This document shows, piece after piece, positions 51,582-59,243 of a DNA stretch of 64,000 nucleotides (position 1 is its first letter; each line of letters starts with the position of its first letter). Source of the stretch: Cytophagales bacterium (lineage in GTDB: Bacteria > Bacteroidota > Bacteroidia > Cytophagales > UBA9547); assembly GCA_013297755.1 (NCBI GenBank), contig JAAFIH010000002.1, forward strand, positions 147,415 through 211,414, given 5' to 3'. The notes beneath the pieces were generated by a model. The model ran no database searches, was not told the DNA's origin, and saw only the letters and a program-made list of their open reading frames with translations. Made by a program: the position numbers and the translations under genes.

Positions 51582-54500
51582 TATCTTATTAATGTTAAAT
51601 TTCCTTGTTTACTTATTTTATTACTATACACATCTTCTAATTCATACATATATTGATAAACGCCTACTGGTTGGTCGATGCCTTTAAATTTACCATCCCA
51701 ACCTTGATTGAGGTCTGTGGTATCAAATACAAGTTCTCCCCATCGATTAAAGATTTGTAATTTTATCAGTTTTTTTATGCCTTTATGAATAATTAAGGCT
51801 TCGTTGTTGATGTTATCTCCATTGGGGCTGAAAGCTGTGGGGAAAATGTGTTTGGGCTTAAGCTCTATAACTTTTGAAAAAATTTGGCTACAATTAAAAT
51901 TATTTGTTACTTTTAGTTGTACTGTATAATCATCAATTTTTGAGTATATGTAATTAGAGTTTCTTACATTTGAGGTATCTCCATTTCCTAATTCCCAGTG
52001 ATTTTTAATGATATTAGCCTCTGAGTTTTGGCTTATACTTTTATTTATAAAAATTACGTTTTTATCACTGATTGTATAATCAAAATCAGCCAATGGGCCA
52101 GGGTTTATGGTTAATACTTTTGTGGCTATATTTTTACAATCCAAATTATCAGTTACAATTAGTTTTACTATAACTTCTTTAGAAGTATTGGGTAAAAATT
52201 TTAGAGTATTTTGTTTGTTGTACAAAGTGTCATTATTTACAATCCATATATTTTTTGAAGTGTTAATAACCTGATTTTCAGTAGCATTTTGAGATATATT
52301 TTCAAATAATGTTTCTTGATTTTCGCACAAGGGTTGATATTTAAAATCAGCTTTTGGATTAGGCAACACATCTATAGTTTTGACGGTAGAATCTTTGCAA
52401 CCATAAAAAACGCCATCTGTATTAGATGTTTTTACAATCACTTTGACAGTGTAATTACCCATTTTTTGGTATGTTTTCTTAAAAAATGGGTCTGAATTTT
52501 TTGAGCCAAATTTGCCATCGTTTGGTGTAAATGTGCTATCTCCCCACACAAACAAAAGGCTGTCTTGGGTTTCGTAACTATCTTGGGGTGTAAAATCAAA
52601 TAATATTTCTTGTTTGGCACAACTAATGCTTTTAGAAAAATCAGGTTTAGATATTTTTTTTATTGTTCTTTTAAGGGTTGTATCTATTTTGCAAACATGC
52701 AAAGCATTATCATCTTCAGCTTTTATATTTATTTCAAAAGGTTCGTGTTTATTGAATTTCAAAGTAAAATCTTTGGTACTGAAACTTTTGGGGAGGATGC
52801 TTGGGATATTTTGGTCGTATAAACTTGAGATACTTTTGAGGTTGTAATTCCAATTAATTATATTAAATTGACTCTGAATGATTATTCCTGTAAAAGTAGT
52901 AATTTCGTTATTGAAACATAAATTGCTAATCTTTAAATCGACTTTCATTGGTGGATATAATGTGTAGTTTGAGGTGTATTTTTTTTGACAAGTTTTGTTA
53001 TAATATACCGTTTGGGTAATTAATTTATTGGCTTGGTAGGGGAGTTTTGGAACAAAATAGCCATTAGAACGACTAAAACTAAATCTGGGTTTACGTTGAT
53101 TGGCAGGATTGCCTATTAATAATGAATCAGTTGAAGTAGTACCAATAATATAGTCAAAAGGATTGTCAAAACCCAAATCCCAACCAAATTTTGAAATTGT
53201 TTTTCCAGTAACACCTGTTACACTGATAGGCTCTGCATGACAAAATAAGTTATCAGAAAGGCTTAAATTTCCTTTGGGCAAATGTGTAACCACTGATTGA
53301 TAACTGGTGTCTATACAATTTTTAGAATCTCTACTTATAAGCCTCACTACCCAAACACTATCTTTAGGAAAAACATGAGATGGATTTTGGATAGTTGATG
53401 TCAGGGGCGAGCCTGTTTGAAAATTCCAATTCCATTCTATAATATTCCATTCACTGATTCTTTCATTTTGCATACTTATATTAGCATTATTTTCGCAATA
53501 AGATTCAGGGTTGAAATTAAACTTGAAAGGACTTTTTACATAAATTAATTTCAAATCTGTACAACCAGCTTGGTTTTTAGCTGTTAAGGAATATACACCT
53601 GTTGAATTAACCACATAAGGTGGTTCTGTGGCTTTAATTTTATAATCTTTCTGCCATTCATAAGTCCAGGGTTTGTATTTATCAATCATATCTATGGCTG
53701 TGATAGTTTTTGGGACACAATCAAAGGTGTAATCTGGTTCCAAAATTTTAATTTCAGGTTTTGAATATAGCTTAAAAGTATCAGTTAAAAAAACAGAGCA
53801 AGTATTATAAAAAACATGGGCTGTAATAGTATAATTACCCTCAAATGGGTACTTAAAGCTAAATCTATAAGTATCTAAATTTGGATATGGATTTTTTCCA
53901 TTACGCAAATCTTGCAGATTTGGAATAATTGTAACTACTTGAAAGCCCATAAAATTGAGAATTAATTTACGAATTGTATCACAATCAGATTTTCGTTTTC
54001 TTACTTTTAATATCTCCCAATCTTTTGAACCTACACACCTATCTTTGCCTCTTGATAAAAAAATATTTGGGGGCAGGCAAACTTTTACTTTTTGAGATGT
54101 TTCTGTGATACAATTTTTATTATCTTTAATTTTTAATTTGACTAAGTAAATACCTGTATCAGCATACAGATGGGAAGGATTTTTGAGGGTAGATTTTTGT
54201 CCATCACCAAAGTCCCAATCCCAACTTACTAGGGTGTTTGTTCCTATTGGTTTTGAAATATCTTCAAATTGAACTGCACTGCCAAGACAAGCACCATTTG
54301 TCTTAAATTCGCCTAGAATCCCACCTTTGATTGTAAAATTTTGTACTTTTTTACACCCATTTGCATCGTTTACGGTTAGTTTATAACTACCTATTCCAGT
54401 GGATATAAGAGGTGTAGACTGGCCAGTACTCCATACATAAGTGTATGCTGGCGAACCCCCATTGGCTCGCAAAGAACCAATGGTAACTTGGGTATCACAT

Positions 54501-55708
54501 TTTATGGTATTGTTAAATGTTACTGAATCAAAGTCGAGTTTTGGTTTTACATTGATGATATATTCGTAAGTTCTATTGCCTGTATAAGGGCAAGCAGAAT
54601 CAGAAATAGAAATTAAAAATGAATTTTTACCCAATCTATTTTGAGAAGGCAACCAACAAGTATAAATTTCTTTCTTTTTTTTATCACCATTGATAGGTTT
54701 TATTACTTCTAGCTGGCCTGGCAGTTTTTTTATAAAATTGACATATACTTCAGAATCAGCTAAATCTATTTCTTTGGTTTCGATAGTAAAACAATGTTCG
54801 TCTTTGGTAATACAAACATCAGAAACAAAATTATTAGTAAGATTAAACCCAGAAAGTGAGGGCTGATTATTGGCACATCCTTCAACATTTACTTGAATAT
54901 CTCTCATGGTTGATGCCACCAAGTTGCCAGATTTGTATTCATCTACTTTTACTACAATAACAGATTTTTGGCCTTCTATGCTTGGTTTTACAGTAATTTC
55001 TCCTACTTTGTTGATAGTAATTGGGATAGAAGAATTTAAAGGATTGCTGCCACTCAAACCAGCATTGTAAGTTATACTTGATAAAGAATTTTGCTTGCCA
55101 TTGATAAGTGAGTATACCAAACTATCTCCATCTGCATCAGTGGCTTTGAAGTTTAATTTGTTTTCAATAGAGTTACAAACAATTACATTAGGATCTGTGG
55201 CAAATTTTGCGGAATTATTTTTACTATTTAGGTTGTTGAGTGTTGTCTCTACATACAAACATACGCCTGTATTGATTTGTGCTATCGTATTTATGGTAGA
55301 ATTTCGATTACATTCTATCCAATTAAATTTCCAGTCACTACACAAAGTAGCATCATTAAAAGTGCCTTTATAAATAAGTTTTTTTATACCAAAACTGCTT
55401 CCACCATTGCATTGTGATAAAAATGATTTACAGTTTGTTTTAATAATAGATTCGCTTTCTTTTACTACTACAAATTGTCCTTCACGATTACAACTTTGTG
55501 ATGTATAAAATATAGAATATTGATTTAGAAATTGCACTGGCGAACCACAATTACTATAAGCAATGAGTGTAAAATCATATTTTCCAGTTGTTGTGTTGTA
55601 GGTGTAGTTTAGTTCTGCACCTGAAACTCTAAAAGCATAAGTTTTAAAACTAACACAAATTAGGATTAAAAAAAAGATTACTAAAGATAGTGTATTTTTG
55701 GTTGTCAT
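51581..55708 (-). CDS. Large PKD-domain surface protein with type B gliding/T9SS C-terminal domain
   Basis: A 1375-residue exported protein, with a signal peptide (about 1-25), PKD modules (for example about 490-540, WDWDFGDGQKSTLKNPSHLYAD, and another near 1240, HWELGNGDTSN), Cys-rich beta-sheet segments and a C-terminal T9SS sorting domain of type B (FPTAFSPNGDN..LKIFNRWGELVFDT-type sequence, PVGVYQYMYELED, about 1290-1375). It should be exported by type IX secretion and attached to the surface, acting as an adhesin or gliding-associated protein. It is the first gene of the trio with PorP/SprF and the OmpA protein. Confidence 0.9.
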   Translation of the reverse strand: MTTKNTLSLVIFFLILICVSFKTYAFRVSGAELNYTYNTTTGKYDFTLIAYSNCGSPVQFLNQYSIFYTSQSCNREGQFVVVKESESIIKTNCKSFLSQCNGGSSFGIKKLIYKGTFNDATLCSDWKFNWIECNRNSTINTIAQINTGVCLYVETTLNNLNSKNNSAKFATDPNVIVCNSIENKLNFKATDADGDSLVYSLINGKQNSLSSITYNAGLSGSNPLNSSIPITINKVGEITVKPSIEGQKSVIVVKVDEYKSGNLVASTMRDIQVNVEGCANNQPSLSGFNLTNNFVSDVCITKDEHCFTIETKEIDLADSEVYVNFIKKLPGQLEVIKPINGDKKKKEIYTCWLPSQNRLGKNSFLISISDSACPYTGNRTYEYIINVKPKLDFDSVTFNNTIKCDTQVTIGSLRANGGSPAYTYVWSTGQSTPLISTGIGSYKLTVNDANGCKKVQNFTIKGGILGEFKTNGACLGSAVQFEDISKPIGTNTLVSWDWDFGDGQKSTLKNPSHLYADTGIYLVKLKIKDNKNCITETSQKVKVCLPPNIFLSRGKDRCVGSKDWEILKVRKRKSDCDTIRKLILNFMGFQVVTIIPNLQDLRNGKNPYPNLDTYRFSFKYPFEGNYTITAHVFYNTCSVFLTDTFKLYSKPEIKILEPDYTFDCVPKTITAIDMIDKYKPWTYEWQKDYKIKATEPPYVVNSTGVYSLTAKNQAGCTDLKLIYVKSPFKFNFNPESYCENNANISMQNERISEWNIIEWNWNFQTGSPLTSTIQNPSHVFPKDSVWVVRLISRDSKNCIDTSYQSVVTHLPKGNLSLSDNLFCHAEPISVTGVTGKTISKFGWDLGFDNPFDYIIGTTSTDSLLIGNPANQRKPRFSFSRSNGYFVPKLPYQANKLITQTVYYNKTCQKKYTSNYTLYPPMKVDLKISNLCFNNEITTFTGIIIQSQFNIINWNYNLKSISSLYDQNIPSILPKSFSTKDFTLKFNKHEPFEINIKAEDDNALHVCKIDTTLKRTIKKISKPDFSKSISCAKQEILFDFTPQDSYETQDSLLFVWGDSTFTPNDGKFGSKNSDPFFKKTYQKMGNYTVKVIVKTSNTDGVFYGCKDSTVKTIDVLPNPKADFKYQPLCENQETLFENISQNATENQVINTSKNIWIVNNDTLYNKQNTLKFLPNTSKEVIVKLIVTDNLDCKNIATKVLTINPGPLADFDYTISDKNVIFINKSISQNSEANIIKNHWELGNGDTSNVRNSNYIYSKIDDYTVQLKVTNNFNCSQIFSKVIELKPKHIFPTAFSPNGDNINNEALIIHKGIKKLIKLQIFNRWGELVFDTTDLNQGWDGKFKGIDQPVGVYQYMYELEDVYSNKISKQGNLTLIR

Positions 55709-55830
55709 TAAAAAAAATGAATGAAATATATTTTTACAATAATAATCATATAAAGTTAACTTAAAAATATATTTTAAAATTTAGTAATAATAATATATTA
55801 ATAAATTTTTCAAAAAAATGAAATATTAAA

Positions 55831-55883
55831 ACAGCTTATTTTCAGTGAAAAAAGATAATTTTTAAAATTTGAAAATAAGCTGT
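55831..55883 (-). terminator. Inverted repeat downstream of sufC
   Basis: Perfect 14-bp arms ACAGCTTATTTTCA (55831-55844) and TGAAAATAAGCTGT (55870-55883) with a 25-nt loop. Read leftward it is 28 bp past the sufC stop and is followed by a short T run, so it probably ends that operon. Confidence 0.6.
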
Positions 55884-55911
55884 AAATTGAATTAAATGTG
55901 GTAAAGTAAGT

Positions 55912-56670
55912 TTATACTTTTTCTCCTAGCTCTTCTTTGATAAAATCGTATCCTTTTATTTCCAATTCTTTGGCTAGTTCTTTGGTACCTGATTTAACGA
56001 TTTTTCCTTTGTATAGCACATGCACAAAATCAGGAACTATATAATCCAATAAGCGTTGGTAGTGAGTTACAACCAAAATACCATTTTCTGGAGAACGTAA
56101 TTTATTTACGCCATTTGCAACTATTCTGAGGGCATCAATGTCTAACCCAGAATCTGTTTCATCCAAAATAGCCAGTTTGGGTTCAAGCATTGCCATTTGA
56201 AAAATCTCGTTTCGTTTTTTTTCGCCACCCGAAAAACCCTCGTTGAGTGAGCGGCTCAATAAACTTTGATCTATATTTACATAAGCCATTTTCTCTTTCA
56301 TCATTTTAAGAAAAGCTACTGCATCTAGTGGGTCTAATCCTTTATATTTTCTTACTTCATTGACTGCAGTTTTCATAAAATTAGTAGTGCTAACCCCAGG
56401 AATTTCTATTGGATATTGAAAAGCCAAAAATACACCTTCTCTAGCACGATTTTCGGGCGATAGTTCAAGCAAATCTTTTCCCATAAATGTTACAGAACCA
56501 CCAGTAACTTCATAGTCATCTCTGCCAGCCAAAACAGATGCCAAAGTACTTTTGCCAGCTCCATTTGGCCCCATGATAGCATGTACTTCGCCTGGTTTTA
56601 CTACTAAATTTAAACCTTTTAATATTTCCTTTTCGCCAATTTTGGCTTGTAAATTATTGATTTTAAGCAT
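55912..56670 (-). CDS. sufC: Fe-S cluster assembly ATPase SufC
   Basis: ATP-driven component of the SufBCD scaffold for iron-sulphur cluster assembly. The 252-residue protein has Walker A GPNGAGKST, the Q-loop region FLAFQYPIEIPGV that is diagnostic for SufC, the signature FSGGEKKRNE and Walker B LAILDETDSGLDIDAL. sufB and sufD are not in the window, although usually they flank it; instead it follows a MNT-HEPN pair with only 1 bp between. It ends at a strong inverted repeat. Confidence 0.95.
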   Translation of the reverse strand: MLKINNLQAKIGEKEILKGLNLVVKPGEVHAIMGPNGAGKSTLASVLAGRDDYEVTGGSVTFMGKDLLELSPENRAREGVFLAFQYPIEIPGVSTTNFMKTAVNEVRKYKGLDPLDAVAFLKMMKEKMAYVNIDQSLLSRSLNEGFSGGEKKRNEIFQMAMLEPKLAILDETDSGLDIDALRIVANGVNKLRSPENGILVVTHYQRLLDYIVPDFVHVLYKGKIVKSGTKELAKELEIKGYDFIKEELGEKV

Positions 56671-56671
56671 T

Positions 56672-57073
56672 TTATTTTATTGTGTATAACTCTTTAATGT
56701 TTTTTAAACTCCAGTTCATCTGTTCATAATACGTTGGTAATAAACTAAATAGAGATTTTGCCAAACTTTCTACATAAGTATGTACAGAAACATTTCTTTT
56801 TTTAAGAATATCATCCCAAATTAACTCATTTTTTATCAAACCTGTTTTAAAAGATATTTTAAAAACTTCTTTTGGTGTTAATATATCTAATGAATTTTGA
56901 TCTTTAATGATAATTTTTAATACTTTCCAAGATAGTTCAAAGCAATATTCGAACCTCTGAATAGCACCATCTCTCTCTAATTCATTGATTGATTCTGTTT
57001 CAATAGCATTTTTTAAAGTAATTAAAGCTTTTTCCCATTCTAAAACTTTATTTTCTATATATTCAAAATCCAT
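56672..57073 (-). CDS. HEPN-type protein, nucleotidyltransferase substrate-binding (HI0074 family)
   Basis: A 133-residue helical protein of the HI0074/HepT type. The HEPN active-site motif R-x4-H is present: Arg93-His98 in KKRNVSVHTY. The conserved RFEYCFELSWKVLK and DGAIQRFE segments fit. Its start overlaps the MNT gene by 11 bp. In known HepT/MntA pairs, HEPN is the RNase-like toxin and MNT adenylylates it. The following gene is sufC with a 1-bp gap, so it is co-transcribed with a housekeeping gene. Confidence 0.88.
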   Translation of the reverse strand: MDFEYIENKVLEWEKALITLKNAIETESINELERDGAIQRFEYCFELSWKVLKIIIKDQNSLDILTPKEVFKISFKTGLIKNELIWDDILKKRNVSVHTYVESLAKSLFSLLPTYYEQMNWSLKNIKELYTIK

Positions 57074-57374
57074 CTTTCAAAATTTCTATATTTTTTAGTG
57101 CTACTTTTTTAAATTTATCATCAACTGTCTGAAAATCAATAACATCAAAAGAATATAATGTAGGCAAGTCATCTAAATTATTCCATAATCTTGATATAAT
57201 ACTATCATTTATTGGCACACCTGCATCTATTCCAATATCAATGTCGCTGTTACTCAAAATATCTCGATTGGCTTGCGAACCAAATATAAATAACTTATAA
57301 TTTTGATTCAAAAGCAACTTTTCAGTTTCTTCTTTTATCCAAGTATAAATTTGTGTTTTTCGCTCTTTTGTCAT
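57063..57374 (-). CDS. MNT-type nucleotidyltransferase (antitoxin-like)
   Basis: A 103-residue minimal nucleotidyltransferase with the catalytic motif GSQAN-x7-SDIDIGI (Gly32-Ser33, Asp44, Asp46). A third Asp appears in FDVIDFQ. It pairs with the overlapping HEPN gene. In characterised MntA-HepT systems it transfers AMP to the HEPN toxin to neutralise it; whether this pair works so is inferred from family and coupling. Confidence 0.88.
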   Translation of the reverse strand: MTKERKTQIYTWIKEETEKLLLNQNYKLFIFGSQANRDILSNSDIDIGIDAGVPINDSIISRLWNNLDDLPTLYSFDVIDFQTVDDKFKKVALKNIEILKDGF

Positions 57375-57376
57375 TA

Positions 57377-57640
57377 TTACTCAAAATTACTTAGTTTTGG
57401 GGTTGGAAGTTGCTTAAATTGTACTCCTGTGGCCACACCACCTTTTCGGTCTTGTTTTGTATATAGTTCTTGTGCTGTTTCTTGGCTTACGATTTGAAGT
57501 TCAGAGTAGGAAGTTTTACTTGTAATCATCGGAAAACCAGCCACTCTTGCTGTACTGGAGCAGGAAACACAAGTTTTTGAATTTGGTAATATTTCTAATC
57601 TTTTGGCAGGAATTTCTGCATCACAAACCACACATTTCAT
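57377..57640 (-). CDS. Small four-cysteine zinc-finger protein (TraR/DksA-like)
   Basis: About 87 residues from the internal Met (57640), 4 codons after the first possible start. Two Cys pairs, CVVC and CVSC, separated by about 21 residues (AEIPAKRLEILPNSKTCVSCS), make a C4 zinc finger as in DksA/TraR-type proteins, but the coiled-coil arm of true DksA is missing. The C terminus is basic and polar. First gene of the operon with MNT, HEPN and sufC (2 bp gap). A TAAATTTG is at 57707-57714 (minus) as a possible -7 element. Confidence 0.72.
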   Translation of the reverse strand: MKCVVCDAEIPAKRLEILPNSKTCVSCSSTARVAGFPMITSKTSYSELQIVSQETAQELYTKQDRKGGVATGVQFKQLPTPKLSNFE

Positions 57641-57855
57641 TGTCTTATACAAAATAGAATGAAAAACACACTTTTATTAAGGTATTTTGAACATATTTTA
57701 TTGGTGCAAATTTATCAATTAATCTTTTAAATTGTATTTTTAATTTTTAAATTTTAAGGTTGTTGTTTTTTTTGAAAAATTTATATAAAAATACAAAAAA
57801 TAGTTTTTCAAAATTTAAAAAATAAAAATTATAGAATATATCTATTAATCTTACT

Positions 57856-58473
57856 TTAGTCAAATACAGATTTTAGGTCAATGACAAATCCTTTGATGGT
57901 TTCAGTCGAAAGTATATCATAGAAAATACCAAGCAAAATAAACTCACCATTTTGTAAATAATATTGTTCTATACATTTTTTAGTGGGGTCTACTATCCAA
58001 TATTCGAGTATACCATGGGCAGCATAGTCTACAAATTTTATTCCCCTGTCTCGTTTTTTGGTAGATTCTGACAGTATTTCTACAACTAAATCTGGGGCAG
58101 GAAACAGCAACTGATCATCGTGGAAATCTTTGGATTTTTCTTTAGAAAAAAATACTATATCAGGCTCATAATCGTTTCTGGTAAAATTTAGCATTACTTT
58201 TTCTACGCCAACCAATCCCAAATCATTAGAATCTACATATTGAAATAGCTTTGAAGATAATTTTATCGATACAACCCAGTGTTTTTTCATTACAGGAGAG
58301 TGCATGATAATTTCTCCATTGATAAATTCGGCTTTTATATTTTCATGTATTAAATCATAAAACTCCTGACGCTTCATTTTTTCGGCTTGCAAGTCTTTTT
58401 GAACTCTTGCAATGATTAAAGCTACATTTGGCTCTGATTTAAGTTTTCGGACAAGTGTTTCTGTATTTGTCAT
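57856..58473 (-). CDS. Uma2 family putative endonuclease, copy A
   Basis: A 205-residue protein of the Uma2 (DUF820) family with a restriction-nuclease-like fold: YEPDIVFFSKEKSKDF, PAPDLVVEILSESTKKRDRGIKFVDYAAHGILEYWIVDPTKKCIEQYYL. The acidic PD-x(n)-E-x-L core is intact (PAPDLVVEIL). It is one of two tandem copies 670 bp apart. The copies are nearly identical except for a block of about 80 bp (58213-58292) coding residues about 62-87. Cellular role of Uma2 proteins is not known. Confidence 0.85.
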   Translation of the reverse strand: MTNTETLVRKLKSEPNVALIIARVQKDLQAEKMKRQEFYDLIHENIKAEFINGEIIMHSPVMKKHWVVSIKLSSKLFQYVDSNDLGLVGVEKVMLNFTRNDYEPDIVFFSKEKSKDFHDDQLLFPAPDLVVEILSESTKKRDRGIKFVDYAAHGILEYWIVDPTKKCIEQYYLQNGEFILLGIFYDILSTETIKGFVIDLKSVFD

Positions 58474-58525
58474 TAGTGATTAGCTTTATTGATTATATTA
58501 TTTTAAAAGAACAATTAATCTTACT

Positions 58526-59143
58526 TTAGTCAAATACAGATTTTAGATCAATGACAAAACCTTTGATGGTTTCAGTCGAAAGTATATCATAGAAAATACC
58601 AAGCAAAATAAACTCACCATTTTGCAAATAATATTGTTCTATACATTTTTTAGTAGGGTCTACTATCCAATATTCGAGTACACCATGGGCAGCATAGTCT
58701 ACAAATTTTATTCCTCTGTCTCGTTTTTTGGTAGATTCTGACAGTATTTCTACAACTAAATTTGGGGCAGGAAACAGCAACTGATCATCGTGGAAATCTT
58801 TGGATTTTTCTTTAGAAAAAAATACTATATCAGGCTCATAATCGTTTCTGGTAAAATTTAGCATTACTTTTTCTACGCCAACCTCACCTAATTGATTTTG
58901 GTAAACATAATTTGACATCGCTCTGGATAAGTTCATCGATGTTTTCCAGTGCTTACGCATAGTAGGAGAGTGCATGATAATTTCTCCATTGATAAATTCG
59001 GCTTTTATATTTTCATGTATTAAATCATAAAACTCTTGACGCTTCATTTTTTCGGCTTGCAAGTCTTTTTGAACTCTTGCAATGATTAAAGCTACATTTG
59101 GCTCTGATTTAAGTTTTCGGACAAGTGTTTCTGTATTTGTCAT
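58526..59143 (-). CDS. Uma2 family putative endonuclease, copy B
   Basis: Same length and architecture as copy A, with PAPNLVVEIL in place of PAPDLVVEIL at the active site (Asp to Asn), which may reduce activity. The divergent block corresponds to 58883-58962 (MRKHWKTSMNLSRAMSNYVY instead of MKKHWVVSIKLSSKLFQYVD). The two copies and the flanking 3' DNA form a tandem duplication with a 670-bp period. TATATTTG at 59172-59179 (minus strand) may be its -7 element. Confidence 0.85.
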   Translation of the reverse strand: MTNTETLVRKLKSEPNVALIIARVQKDLQAEKMKRQEFYDLIHENIKAEFINGEIIMHSPTMRKHWKTSMNLSRAMSNYVYQNQLGEVGVEKVMLNFTRNDYEPDIVFFSKEKSKDFHDDQLLFPAPNLVVEILSESTKKRDRGIKFVDYAAHGVLEYWIVDPTKKCIEQYYLQNGEFILLGIFYDILSTETIKGFVIDLKSVFD

Positions 59144-59243
59144 TTTTCAAACACTTTACTATTTTTATTAACAAATATATTTAATAATAATTAAATATTA
59201 AAACCTTTTTTAATAAAAGTAAGAAGTTGTAATAAACTGAAAC

